From the NCBI GenBank assembly GCA_045106235.1, contig JBGCEJ010000027.1:1-64000 (forward strand): 64,000 nt of DNA. Reading direction: 5' to 3'. This DNA is from UBA4427 sp045106235 (GTDB lineage: Bacteria > Myxococcota_A > UBA9160 > UBA4427). Position numbers and translations under genes: made by a program. This document shows positions 1 through 8,248 of the stretch, piece after piece. The notes beneath the pieces are model-generated. The model saw only the letters and a program-made list of their open reading frames with translations, was not told the origin of the DNA and searched no databases. How positions within the stretch are numbered: the first letter of the stretch is position 1; every line of letters starts with the position of its first letter.

Positions 1-249
1 GCCCAATCTCGGATGCGCGGCCCCGAACGTCGACGTACACCCCGGTACACTGGGGTAAAAACCGGTGTTCCGTTCCGAACACATTGTATTTCCCATAGAA
101 AACGAAGAGTTAGCTCGCGGCTGGAGGAGCTTGGACCACCTCCGTCGATTTCCGACCGAGCCTACGGGAACACGTTCGCATATCGAATGGAATCCATTTA
201 CTCCATATTTTTCAGTGACTTACGACCGAAAAGATCAACCGGAGTGAGA

Positions 250-265
250 TGGCACGTCGCTTGCT
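250..265 (+). promoter_or_regulatory. Sigma-54 (-24/-12) promoter
   Basis: The sequence reads TGGCACG, four bases, TTGCT, a full match to the sigma-54 consensus with the invariant GG (251-252) and GC (263-264) separated by exactly 10 bases. The predicted transcription start is near base 276, only about two bases before the ATG at 278, so the transcript would be essentially leaderless. An enhancer-binding activator is required for this promoter class; none is encoded nearby. Confidence 0.85.
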
Positions 266-277
266 TTATATCCCGGT

Positions 278-1480
278 ATGAGCAGCGAACTTCCAAATCC
301 TGAGCGTGTGGAACGAAAGCGCGCCCGCGTCCTGATCGTCGATGACGAAAGAGGGCCGCGTGAATCGCTGCGCATGATCCTGTCCGGGAGCCATGAGGTG
401 ACCACGGCGCAGGACGGGGCCGAGGCCCTTGATGTCCTGCGAACCGATTCCATCGATCTCGTCACGGTCGATCTCAACATGCCCGGTATGAAGGGCGACG
501 AACTCATGCGCACCGTCCGCGCCGAGTTCCCCCAAACCGAAATCATCATTATCACGGGCTGCAGCTCGATCGAAACCGCCGTCGAGGGGATTCGACACGG
601 CGTCTTCGATTACCTCACCAAACCCTTTGATGTCGTCCAGGTCACCGCCTCGGTCGACCGCGCGCTCGAACGGCATTCCAGCCGCGAGCGAATGAGCCAA
701 TTCCTGGAAGGGATCGGCCGCGTCCTTGGAACCGACCGCGATACCCACGATGTTCTCGAAGAACTCGAAGCCAGCCCCCTCGCCCAGGAACGCCTGCGCG
801 CAGTCATCGAAGAACCTTCTCTCGGCCTCGGCTCCGCCCGCGTGGGCGGCCCCAGCACGGTCGAGTTTCTCGAAGTCCTCGCAGAATCGATTGAGAGTCG
901 AGACCTCTTCATGCGGGGTCATGCGCGGCGGGTCGCGTTCTATGCGGATCTGATTGCGGCGCGGCTCTGTCTTTCCCGGGAAGAGCGCGACCATATTCAA
1001 ATCGCTGCATTCCTGCACGATATCGGCAAGGTGGGCGCGACGAGCGATGTCCTTGCCGGCAAGGTTTTGCCCGAGCCCCAGCGCCTCGAATCCATTCAAG
1101 CCCATCCGGCGATCGGCGAAAAATTGCTGCGCCCGCTTGGACTTTCGACCACGGTGACCACCACCGTTCGACATCATCATGAACGCTTCGATGGCAAAGG
1201 CTATCCCGATGGCCTCGGCGCCGACGATATCCCGCTCGCTGCGCGGATCATCGCGGTCGTCGACGCCTTCGATGCGATGACCTGCGAGCGGCCCTACCGC
1301 GCCGCCCGAGATCGAGAAGACGCCATCGCCGAGCTTCGTTCCGAGGCCGGCAGCCAATTCGATCCGAATATCGTCGACATCTTCTGTGACCTCGCCCAGA
1401 GCGGCGCCACAGATGCCGTGAGCGAAGCGGGGACTCTCTCCACGAAGGCCCGAGACGCATCGGCCCGAGGAGCCGCATGA
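278..1480 (+). CDS. Response regulator with HD-GYP c-di-GMP phosphodiesterase domain (RpfG-like)
   Basis: A 400-residue cytoplasmic two-domain regulator. Residues about 17-130 are a receiver domain: acidic pair D22-D23, phospho-acceptor D65 in VTVDLNMPG, T93, and K115 in LTKPFD. Residues about 195-370 are an HD-GYP domain: HD at 247-248 in FLHDIGKVG and the HHHERFDGKGYPDG signature near 299-312. HD-GYP proteins hydrolyse cyclic di-GMP; all expected metal ligands seem present, so activity is likely. The stop overlaps the start of a PilZ gene (ATGA), coupling a c-di-GMP hydrolase to a c-di-GMP receptor. A consensus sigma-54 promoter ends 13 bases before the ATG; there is no room for a ribosome site on the predicted transcript, so translation is either leaderless or starts at a later codon. 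The partner histidine kinase is not in the window. Confidence 0.93.
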   Translation: MSSELPNPERVERKRARVLIVDDERGPRESLRMILSGSHEVTTAQDGAEALDVLRTDSIDLVTVDLNMPGMKGDELMRTVRAEFPQTEIIIITGCSSIETAVEGIRHGVFDYLTKPFDVVQVTASVDRALERHSSRERMSQFLEGIGRVLGTDRDTHDVLEELEASPLAQERLRAVIEEPSLGLGSARVGGPSTVEFLEVLAESIESRDLFMRGHARRVAFYADLIAARLCLSREERDHIQIAAFLHDIGKVGATSDVLAGKVLPEPQRLESIQAHPAIGEKLLRPLGLSTTVTTTVRHHHERFDGKGYPDGLGADDIPLAARIIAVVDAFDAMTCERPYRAARDREDAIAELRSEAGSQFDPNIVDIFCDLAQSGATDAVSEAGTLSTKARDASARGAA

Positions 1481-1887
1481 CCTCCTCCGCCTCTTCCACC
1501 CCGTCCACACTCTCAGCCGCCCCCGCGCACAGCGCGGACAAGGACGAGATGCCGATTCGGGCGGAATCACGCCAGGCCGTCGTCCATGTCGTCGAATGGA
1601 GCCGTTATCCGCGCCGCTCCGTCGGCGAACGCAGAAGCATCGCTTATACCCAGGACCGCTCTGAAACGGGCCTGGGGCTCGATCTACCCGAACCCGTACA
1701 CGCCAACGAACTGCTCAGCATCACGCTCCGTGATATCGACGGAAAGCAGCCGATCGAGGGCTTGGCGCGGGTGGTCTGGTGCCGTTCTGCGGAGGGAGGT
1801 CGCTTTCGGGCGGGTCTCTCACTGCTTCGCGAGGAGGGCGAGCGGCCGATGCTGCGCGTTCGACGACGCGGAGTTCTGGCGGGCTAG
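1477..1887 (+). CDS. PilZ-domain protein
   Basis: A 136-residue protein overlapping the HD-GYP regulator by four bases. After a low-complexity Ser/Thr/Ala N-terminus of about 25 residues comes a PilZ-type beta-barrel: an arginine-rich stretch (RYPRRSVGERRS, about residues 42-53) followed by a DxSxxG-like motif in DRSETGLGLDL (about 59-69), the two parts of the c-di-GMP binding site. The next strands (ARVVWCRS, FRAGLSLL) fit the family. It would sense the nucleotide that the upstream enzyme degrades. The target is unknown; motility, type IV pili or polysaccharide output are the usual ones. The DxSxxG match is reasonable but the arginine spacing is loose. Confidence 0.8.
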   Translation: MTSSASSTPSTLSAAPAHSADKDEMPIRAESRQAVVHVVEWSRYPRRSVGERRSIAYTQDRSETGLGLDLPEPVHANELLSITLRDIDGKQPIEGLARVVWCRSAEGGRFRAGLSLLREEGERPMLRVRRRGVLAG

Positions 1888-2154
1888 GGCGAGATGAATG
1901 TTCAACGTTTGGCTCGAGTTGAGTTCAAGCGGGGAGTCGGTTGCAAAGTGTTGAATTGGGGGGCGACCGACTCCCGCCATTTTTTGCGGCATGTCCGCAA
2001 AGGGGGAGAAGTTGAGGGTCGGACTGCAGCGCATAATCCGGGGGGGTTTGCTGCGGTCCACCCTCACACTCTTCCCTTGCTGAGAATTTCGCTCGAGATG
2101 GGCAACGTGTGGCGAAGACGCCCTCGACCCGCGCAATCCCCGCGCGCGACCTGC

Positions 2155-2166
2155 TAGATTTCCGTC
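2155..2166 (+). promoter_or_regulatory. Candidate -10 element six bases before tatB ATG
   Basis: TAGATT (2155-2160) is followed by six bases and then the tatB ATG at 2167. A sigma-70 transcript from this element would begin at or next to the A of the start codon, and no Shine-Dalgarno sequence is visible. The -35 region is weak. The gap 1888-2154 otherwise holds only a GC-rich stretch with a short reading frame that resembles nothing. Confidence 0.4.
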
Positions 2167-2724
2167 ATGTTCGGCATCGGCCCCATGGAACTCCTTCTGA
2201 TCCTGGTTGTGGCGCTTCTCGTCTTCGGACCGAAGCGCTTGCCTGAACTCGCGCGCACTCTCGGACGCGGAATGGGCGAGTTCCGGCGCGCCAGCAACGA
2301 CCTCCGCCAGAGCCTTGCCCTCGATGATCTCCAGAAAGATCTGCGCGAAGGACTCTCTGGGGAGAACTCGATTCATCGCCCCGCCCAGGCTGGGGATTCT
2401 CTCCCCGACGTAGAGAAGACGGCAGAGAAGGCGGCGGAGAAGACCGCGGATCAGACCGCCGAGGCCGAAACTCCGGCGGAGGCGGAAGCCGCGCCAAGCG
2501 CGGGTGACGGTCCAGAGCCCCCGGCAGAAAACAAGTCCGGCGAGCTTCCGCTCGGAAACGACTACGAACACAACGATGTGTCGCAGGAACCCGAGTCGGC
2601 GGATCTCGAAACGCCGGCGGGACCTGAACCCTCGATGGGCGACTCCGAGCTCGGCAATATTCCGATCAGCCGGCCCGCAGCGAACGCAGCCAAGACAGCC
2701 AAGACGGAATCCGAGCGTGGATGA
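2167..2724 (+). CDS. tatB: Sec-independent translocase subunit TatB (TatA/B family)
   Basis: A 185-residue membrane protein that with TatC forms the twin-arginine translocase receptor for folded proteins. Residues 1-22 (MFGIGPMELLLILVVALLVF) form the single membrane helix, followed by the family hinge FGPKRLPELARTLGR (about 20-35) and an amphipathic helix. The remaining 120 residues are an acidic Ala/Glu/Pro-rich tail, long for TatA (about 80-90) and typical of TatB. The conserved Glu in the membrane helix (E8) and the pairing with tatC favour TatB over TatA. Its stop overlaps the GTG start of tatC by eight bases. A separate tatA is not in the window. Confidence 0.88.
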   Translation: MFGIGPMELLLILVVALLVFGPKRLPELARTLGRGMGEFRRASNDLRQSLALDDLQKDLREGLSGENSIHRPAQAGDSLPDVEKTAEKAAEKTADQTAEAETPAEAEAAPSAGDGPEPPAENKSGELPLGNDYEHNDVSQEPESADLETPAGPEPSMGDSELGNIPISRPAANAAKTAKTESERG

Positions 2725-3487
2725 AACGGCGCTCCCGATTACGGAGCATCTCACGGAATTGCGCGGGCGACTCGCTTGGGTCCTCGGCGCAATCGTCGTG
2801 GGCGCGGGACTCTCTTTCAATTTCGCCGAGCAGATCTTCGGCTTCTTGCTCGCCCCGGCCACCGCTGCCCTCGCCGAAAACGGCGGCAAGCTTCAAGCCA
2901 TCGCGCCGACGGAGATCTTCTTCACTTACATCAAATGCGCGCTGCTCTCGGGCTTCGTCCTGACACTGCCCGTGACCTTCTGGCAGATGTGGTCCTTCAT
3001 CGCCCCCGGCCTTTACGATTCCGAACGCAAGGCGATCCTGCCCTTCGTGATCTCTTCGACCGGACTTTTCGCAGGCGGCGCAATCTTCGGCTACTCGACG
3101 GTCTTCCCGATCGTCTTCGACTTCTTCAATAGCTGGGACAACGAGTGGGTCGTCTCCGCCTGGACGATGAAAGAAGTCTTCAGCCTCACGACCCGCCTTT
3201 TTCTAGCGTTCGGCGTCGCCTTCGAGCTCCCGCTCTTCGTTTTCTTTCTCTCGATCACGGGCATCGTCACCGCGAAACAGCTCTTCGCCGGAACGCCCTA
3301 CGCGGTCCTCATCATCTTCGTCGTCGGCGCCATGCTCACGCCCCCCGACCCTGTGAGCCAGCTCTTCCTGGCCATCCCGATGGTCTTGCTCTACCTCGCT
3401 GGAGCCACCGTGGCGTGGATCTTCGACCCGGAACGCCGCGCAGCGAAGGAAGCCGCCGCCGAAAAGAACGTCGCCAAGAGCGACTAG
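2717..3487 (+). CDS. tatC: Twin-arginine translocase subunit TatC
   Basis: A 256-residue integral membrane protein, the usual size for TatC, which binds the twin-arginine signal peptide. The start is taken as GTG 2717, which gives the family N-terminus (PITEHLTELRGRL, about residues 7-19) and an eight-base overlap with tatB; the open frame runs further upstream but that extension is tatB read out of frame. Six hydrophobic segments are visible, with family features such as the FTYIKCALLSGF stretch near residue 72, the FWQMWSFIAPGLY loop and the GAMLTPPDPVSQLFLAIPM region near the C-terminus. The gene order tatB-tatC fits. Confidence 0.95.
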   Translation: MDETALPITEHLTELRGRLAWVLGAIVVGAGLSFNFAEQIFGFLLAPATAALAENGGKLQAIAPTEIFFTYIKCALLSGFVLTLPVTFWQMWSFIAPGLYDSERKAILPFVISSTGLFAGGAIFGYSTVFPIVFDFFNSWDNEWVVSAWTMKEVFSLTTRLFLAFGVAFELPLFVFFLSITGIVTAKQLFAGTPYAVLIIFVVGAMLTPPDPVSQLFLAIPMVLLYLAGATVAWIFDPERRAAKEAAAEKNVAKSD

Positions 3488-3569
3488 TCCCGGCTTCCGC
3501 CTCCTATTCACCTACCATTCACATCGCATTCAGCCGCCGCCGCGGCCCGCTGCGAAAAGCAGCGCTTGG

Positions 3570-4097
3570 CTATTCGGCCTGCGCCTTATGAGCGGCCTTC
3601 TGCGCATCCACCGCCCAACTCGGCGCCGTCAGCCGGTAGGGGAGCTTGCGCTTATCGGATTGCTGGTTCATCACGCGCGTGTATCCCGTTTTGCAGATCC
3701 TCCACGCGCCCTCTTCCTTCCGGTACTCGTCTTCGTAGTAGACGAACATCTCGTCCCCGAAATTGTTCCCCACATCATAGAAATGGTGATACATCGCCCA
3801 AATCCCTGACGCCTCCGTTTCGCTCTTCAGCGTGATTTCAGGCATGGCCGCCATCCAGTAGGCAATGACCTTCTCGGGCTGATGCGACTGGATCAGGAAG
3901 TCGAGCAGCGCCTGCCGGTCATCATAAACATACGCACCATCGGAATAGGACGTCTTCACATCCGCGGTCAAAGTGCCTTCCAACATCGCGTGATCGCTGA
4001 AGGTCATGGCGCGAAAATAGCGATGCTTCAGCGACTTGATGTCTTCGAGATCGCGCAACTCCGCAACTTGTTTTGCCAGCGTTTCCAGATCAGCCAT
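3570..4097 (-). CDS. SnoaL-like (NTF2-fold) domain protein
   Basis: A 175-residue soluble protein without signal peptide. The N-terminal pattern DLEDIKSLKHRYFRAM (about 16-31) and the later strands (IWAMYHHFYDV, YYEDEYRKEEGAWRICKTGYTR, about 98-142) match the SnoaL-4 cone-shaped alpha+beta fold seen in polyketide cyclases, dehydratases and limonene-epoxide-hydrolase relatives. Its substrate cannot be told. It overlaps the 3' end of the yceI-like gene by eight bases, making it the last gene of the leftward MAPEG-trkA-trkH-yceI run. A second SnoaL-like gene lies at 27965-28450. Confidence 0.75.
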   Translation of the reverse strand: MADLETLAKQVAELRDLEDIKSLKHRYFRAMTFSDHAMLEGTLTADVKTSYSDGAYVYDDRQALLDFLIQSHQPEKVIAYWMAAMPEITLKSETEASGIWAMYHHFYDVGNNFGDEMFVYYEDEYRKEEGAWRICKTGYTRVMNQQSDKRKLPYRLTAPSWAVDAQKAAHKAQAE

Positions 4098-4779
4098 TGG
4101 ACGGAAGCTCCACTTCGAAATGAATCGGGATCATTTCCTTGATCGACATCGGATTCCATCGACTGGCCGGACTCCCGATCCCAAAATCGACGCGATTGAT
4201 CTCGAGATCGCCCTCAAATCGCGTACCCGTCGGAGACGTTTCCAAGAGGCGCGCCTCGCCTTGAACTGTCTTCTTCACCCCGTGGAGATCGAGATCGAAG
4301 GACAAACTGAACTGCTTCACGCCCGCTTCAGTTTCCCCCGTCGCCTGCAGGCCGTATCCACGCACCCGCGCCGTCGGAAACGTCTCAACGTCGAAAAAAT
4401 CAGCGGTCCTCAGATGATCGTCGCGACTCTCGTTCTTCGTATCGATGCTCGAGAGATCAACCTCAACGACGACGTAGCTCTTGTCAGGCATGGCGAGGTC
4501 GATCTGCTTTTCCACGACGTGCCAGCGATGGAAAGTCCCTTCGGCATTCGCGATCAAGTTCTTACCGACGAATTCGATCTTGCCGGGAGGCGTTACGGCC
4601 GAGGGAGAAGAAGCCTCCTCAGCGGCCTGTGCCAGCGGGCTTCCGACCCCCACGAAAGCCAGCGCTGAGAAAAGACCCACGAGCAGGAGAAGTCGGCTAC
4701 CCCGCTCCGTACGCCAATAATGCGCGGACGCCTTTCGCTTCACCTGAAATGCCTTTTCACGCTTCGTCTTAAGCCTCAT
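4090..4779 (-). CDS. YceI-family periplasmic lipid-binding protein
   Basis: A protein of 229 residues from the chosen ATG at 4779, which has AAGGGG six bases upstream; the frame is open to 4821. An N-terminal hydrophobic segment (LLLLVGLFSALAFVGV) ending at PLAQA looks like a cleavable signal peptide after a very basic start. The mature part has YceI lipocalin-like features: KIEFVGKNLIANAEGTFHRW, IDTKNESRDDHLRTADFFDVETFPTA and LDLHGVKKTV. The family binds polyisoprenoids in the periplasm. The trkH stop lies about 44 bases upstream. The polyprenyl synthase is elsewhere in the window, so no functional link is implied. Confidence 0.9.
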   Translation of the reverse strand: MRLKTKREKAFQVKRKASAHYWRTERGSRLLLLVGLFSALAFVGVGSPLAQAAEEASSPSAVTPPGKIEFVGKNLIANAEGTFHRWHVVEKQIDLAMPDKSYVVVEVDLSSIDTKNESRDDHLRTADFFDVETFPTARVRGYGLQATGETEAGVKQFSLSFDLDLHGVKKTVQGEARLLETSPTGTRFEGDLEINRVDFGIGSPASRWNPMSIKEMIPIHFEVELPSNG

Positions 4780-4822
4780 CCTCGTCCCCTTCATTTCGTT
4801 ACTCGCGTGGCGCGAGATCAAA

Positions 4823-6274
4823 CTAACGTCGCCAAAACTGCGGCATGATTAAGGCGAGCAACGAGAAAAACTCAAGCCGCCCAAGCCACATCAAAATCAC
4901 CATGACCAGCTTCTGCCAGTCCGCGTAGAAACTGAAATTCTCCGTCGGCCCCACATCGCCCAGCCCCGGCCCAATATTCGAGAGCGTCGCCAAGGACGCA
5001 GTCGCTGCCGTCAGGATATCGGTATCACCGAAGGAAAGCGCCACCGCGCCGAAGCCCCAGGCCATGACCCAGAGAAAAAGCAGCGCGATCACCGACCGAA
5101 GCGATTCCTCCGCGACCACGCGTCCACCCAGCGTCACCGCGATCACGGAGTTCGGGCTGTACGTAAGCCGAACTTCGCGCATCGCGATCTTCCAACCAAG
5201 CATCACGCGCATCATCTTCGCGCCGCCCGCCGTCGACCCCGCGCAGCCCCCCGCGAACATCAACACCATCAGAATCGTCTGCGCAGCGCCAGACCACGCG
5301 CCGAAATCCATGGTCGCGAATCCGGTACTCGTGAGCAAAGACACCACCTGGAAGGTGCCATCAAGGGTCGCCTCAAGCCGGGAATCGGTGAACTCCCCCA
5401 TGAAGACGTCTACACTCACGATGAGGCTCGCGACGGCGGCCACACTCAGGTAGAAGCGAAACTCCGCATCCTGAAGAACCGCCAGACTCCGGCTCGTCGC
5501 CAGGGCGAAATAGAGCGAAAAGTTGACGCCCGCTGCGAGCATGAATACGAGCACCACGAACTGCACTGCGCTCGAAAAATGCCCCACCGAATCGGCGTAG
5601 GGCGAGAAGCCACCCGTCGAAAGCGTCGCGAAGGTATGCGCGAGCGCGTCATAGAATGAAACGCCCAGCAGAAGCATCAGCATGACCTGCACTGCGCTCA
5701 GAAGGATGTAGATGCGGAAGAGCGCGAGAGCGGTTTCTCGAACGCGCGTGGTGAGAATTGCCGATTTCGGTCCGGGCACTTCGAGCTGATACAAGAAGCG
5801 TGCACCTGAACCCAGCTCCGACAGCAGCGCCACGAAGATCACGATGATGCCGATCCCTCCGAGCCATTGTGTGAAGCTGCGCCACATCAGGATCGGTCGC
5901 GAGACGGCTTCGATATCGACGAGGATCGAAGCCCCCGTCGTCGTGAAGCCCGAGGCTGTTTCAAAGATCGCGTCCATCGGACTCACGATGGCCCCGCTCA
6001 CCAGATAGGGAATCGCGCCCACGAGCGAGGCCATGAACCAAGAGCCCACGACGATCAGGACGCCCTCGCGGCGATAGAGCTCCCCCTCGTCACGACCGAA
6101 TGCACGAAAAATCAAGCCGATAATCGCGCTCATGGCCGCACCGGAAATCAATCCCGTGGCGGAGAGCCAATCCGCTCCGCTCGGGCCGAAGCACCAGAGC
6201 ACGGGAAATAGTTCCGCGACCGCGAGCACGTAGAGGACCAGTCCGAGGATGCGGAAGACGCGCTGATAGTTCAC
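4823..6274 (-). CDS. trkH: Potassium uptake membrane subunit TrkH
   Basis: A 483-residue transporter, the standard TrkH length. Four pore-loop repeats with the selectivity-filter glycines are visible: GFTTTGASIL, ALSTGGFSPYADS (written THTFATLSTGGF), LLTSTGFATMDFG and ATLSNIGPGLGDVGPT. About ten membrane helices flank them. It overlaps the stop of trkA by four bases, the usual trkA-trkH arrangement in which cytoplasmic TrkA gates the channel in response to nucleotides. Confidence 0.96.
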   Translation of the reverse strand: MNYQRVFRILGLVLYVLAVAELFPVLWCFGPSGADWLSATGLISGAAMSAIIGLIFRAFGRDEGELYRREGVLIVVGSWFMASLVGAIPYLVSGAIVSPMDAIFETASGFTTTGASILVDIEAVSRPILMWRSFTQWLGGIGIIVIFVALLSELGSGARFLYQLEVPGPKSAILTTRVRETALALFRIYILLSAVQVMLMLLLGVSFYDALAHTFATLSTGGFSPYADSVGHFSSAVQFVVLVFMLAAGVNFSLYFALATSRSLAVLQDAEFRFYLSVAAVASLIVSVDVFMGEFTDSRLEATLDGTFQVVSLLTSTGFATMDFGAWSGAAQTILMVLMFAGGCAGSTAGGAKMMRVMLGWKIAMREVRLTYSPNSVIAVTLGGRVVAEESLRSVIALLFLWVMAWGFGAVALSFGDTDILTAATASLATLSNIGPGLGDVGPTENFSFYADWQKLVMVILMWLGRLEFFSLLALIMPQFWRR

Positions 6275-7635
6275 GCCGCGTCGAGGTCCGGACCGGGAAA
6301 AAAGAGCTGCGCCAAGGTGAGTTCTTCCTCGCGCACGAAAAGAAACACGTCATCGCCGACCTGAAGCTTGTCACCGCCCCGAGGAATCGACGCGTTCCCG
6401 TCCCGGAGCACCGCCGCCACAATCAGCCCCTGCGGAATCTCGACCGACTCGAGCGTGTTGCCCGCAACCGCACTTTCCTTCTGGACCCGCCTCTGCACAA
6501 AGACCGCGCCGTCGGTTTCCGAAGACACGATATGGGGCGCATAGTCGCTGTCGATATAGGAGCGAATGCGCTGCGCGGCGATCGTCCGAGGAGAGACGAT
6601 GTCGAGCAATGCGATTTTCCGCCACAGCGTTGAGGTCTCACTCGTCTGCACCAGCGCCGTTAGATTCCGCGCCCCCAGCTCCTGGGCGAGCAGGCAGGCC
6701 ATCAGATTCGTTTCGTCATTGCCCGTGAGCGCGATGAAGGTATGCGCATCGTCGATACCTTCCGAGGCCAGGACCGTCATATTCGTCGCATCCGCATGCA
6801 CCACGTCGACATCAGGAAACTCCGCCGCCAACTCCTCGGCGCGCGGACGACGCTTCTCGATCACTTTGATCCGGGCGGCCTGGTTCTCAAGGCCGGCCAC
6901 CACCGCCGCCGCCGTTGTCCCACCCCCCGCGATCACAACAAGGCCAAGCCGGCGCGTATGCTGACTCACGCGATGCTCGAAATCGTCCAGCGCCTCCCGG
7001 GTCCCGATCACAAGCGCGTCATCGCCGACTTTCGCGCGATCCGATCCCGAAGGCACGATCACACCGTCCTTGCTCGTATAGGCGAGGACGAGGCAGTGTT
7101 TCGGCAGGCGCGCTTCTGAGAGCGGCCGTTCGGCGAGAACGGATCCCTCCGCGACGGAGATCCGCCGCAACTGGAGCTCGCCTCCCGCCACATACTCGAT
7201 CTCAAGCGTGTTATGTCCAAGGACATAGTTAAGGACGCGCGTCGTCGTGAGCAACTGCGTCGAGAGCAAGAGGTCCGCTTGGAAGCTCTGCTCATAGATC
7301 TTTCGGTAGCGGGTCACATCTTCCGACGTGGCCAAGCGAACGACCGTCCGCTTTGCGCCCAACTGCTTCGCCAGGAGGGAACCCGCCAGGTTCGCTTCAT
7401 CGTAGGAACTCGCCGCCACAAAGAGGTCACATTCCTCGACCCCTGCCGCCTGGAGCGTCGGCACGTGACTGCCGTTCCCGAGTACGAAACCCACATCGAG
7501 CTGCTCATCGACCAGACGCTGCTTCTCGAGGTCGCTATCGATCAGCGTGATCGAATGGCCATCCGCCGAGAGACTTCGGGCGAGATAGCGGCCCACTTCG
7601 CCGGCACCCATGATGACGTATCGCTTGTTCTTCAC
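6271..7635 (-). CDS. trkA: Trk potassium transport regulatory subunit TrkA
   Basis: 454 residues from GTG 7635 (KNKRYVIMGAGEVGRYLA), close to the usual 458; a longer frame from 7698 would overlap the MAPEG gene and adds a non-family N-terminus. It holds two tandem RCK units: first Rossmann domain GAGEVG (about 10-15) and second VVIAGGGTTAAAVVAGL (about 230-246), each followed by a TrkA-C domain. These bind NAD(H)/ATP and control TrkH, which follows with a four-base overlap. There is no strong ribosome site; the MAPEG stop is 20 bases upstream, so translational coupling is possible. Confidence 0.94.
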   Translation of the reverse strand: MKNKRYVIMGAGEVGRYLARSLSADGHSITLIDSDLEKQRLVDEQLDVGFVLGNGSHVPTLQAAGVEECDLFVAASSYDEANLAGSLLAKQLGAKRTVVRLATSEDVTRYRKIYEQSFQADLLLSTQLLTTTRVLNYVLGHNTLEIEYVAGGELQLRRISVAEGSVLAERPLSEARLPKHCLVLAYTSKDGVIVPSGSDRAKVGDDALVIGTREALDDFEHRVSQHTRRLGLVVIAGGGTTAAAVVAGLENQAARIKVIEKRRPRAEELAAEFPDVDVVHADATNMTVLASEGIDDAHTFIALTGNDETNLMACLLAQELGARNLTALVQTSETSTLWRKIALLDIVSPRTIAAQRIRSYIDSDYAPHIVSSETDGAVFVQRRVQKESAVAGNTLESVEIPQGLIVAAVLRDGNASIPRGGDKLQVGDDVFLFVREEELTLAQLFFPGPDLDAA

Positions 7636-7654
7636 GGCCGTTACTTTAACTCGA

Positions 7655-8122
7655 TCAGCCGAACTCGGCCCGAAGCGTAAAGGCCGCCACAGCCACATAG
7701 AGCCACATCAAGAGCAAAACGAGCCAGCTCCCGAAATAGATTGGGATCCGGAGCCGCAGATCGTTGCTCCCGATATGAACCAGAGCATGCGCTGCCCGGA
7801 GTCCTACGTAGAGCCACGCGAGCGATTGAATCAGAACGGTCGCCGGAGCGATGATCAAAGCCGCGAGACAGGCCACGTAGAAAAGCGAGGGGGACTCAAA
7901 GATATTTGCGAAATGGCGCTGAAGCTGGATCGCTTTCTCCGGTTCGCTGCCGCCCTGGTATGTCTTGTAGTAGCTCGGATCGACCTCGCCGGAGCGCGCC
8001 AGGCTCACCCGGGTGCGGAAGAGCTTGATCAGAACGAGGAAGGTCAGCAGCACCATCGCGAACATGGGATAGACCAGCGCAAAATCGCCCACGCTTGGAT
8101 CACTGATGAAATAGTCACTCAT
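7655..8122 (-). CDS. MAPEG-family membrane protein
   Basis: A 155-residue protein with four predicted membrane helices (LVYPMFAMVLLTFLVLIKLF, LFYVACLAALIIAPATVL, SLAWLYVGLRAAHALVH, FGSWLVLLLMWLYVAVAAF). The arrangement and the LRAAHALVHIGSND stretch fit the MAPEG family of membrane-associated eicosanoid/glutathione-metabolism proteins, whose bacterial members mostly lack known substrates. CAGGAGG stands about nine bases before the ATG. It is the first gene of the leftward trk operon and faces the transglycosylase gene across a 126-bp divergent gap that contains an inverted repeat. Confidence 0.8.
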   Translation of the reverse strand: MSDYFISDPSVGDFALVYPMFAMVLLTFLVLIKLFRTRVSLARSGEVDPSYYKTYQGGSEPEKAIQLQRHFANIFESPSLFYVACLAALIIAPATVLIQSLAWLYVGLRAAHALVHIGSNDLRLRIPIYFGSWLVLLLMWLYVAVAAFTLRAEFG

Positions 8123-8186
8123 GCTTCAGGCCTCCTGCTGCCAAGCGGGCGCTCAGCGTCTCCTTCGCCTGCACTCCGGCCGCGAG

Positions 8187-8210
8187 ATGAGAACGGCCTC
8201 ATGTTCTCAT
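8187..8210. promoter_or_regulatory. Inverted repeat, possible operator
   Basis: ATGAGAAC, eight bases, GTTCTCAT: a perfect 8-bp inverted repeat in the divergent gap between the MAPEG gene and the transglycosylase gene. The position and symmetry suggest a dimeric repressor site, but no regulator is assigned. Confidence 0.4.
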
Positions 8211-8236
8211 ATCCGAGGCGATCACCGCCACTTTGT

Positions 8237-8248
8237 TAGAGTCCCGCC
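8237..8248 (+). promoter_or_regulatory. Candidate -10 element six bases before ATG
   Basis: TAGAGT (8237-8242), six bases, then ATG at 8249, with no Shine-Dalgarno sequence between. The arrangement matches tatB, the polyprenyl synthase and the biotin carboxylase gene in this window and would give a leaderless transcript. The -35 is weak. Confidence 0.35.

Noticed and set aside
1894..2157. 87-residue frame between the PilZ gene and tatB
   Set aside because: No ribosome site, odd composition and no resemblance to a protein; the region fits a promoter area.
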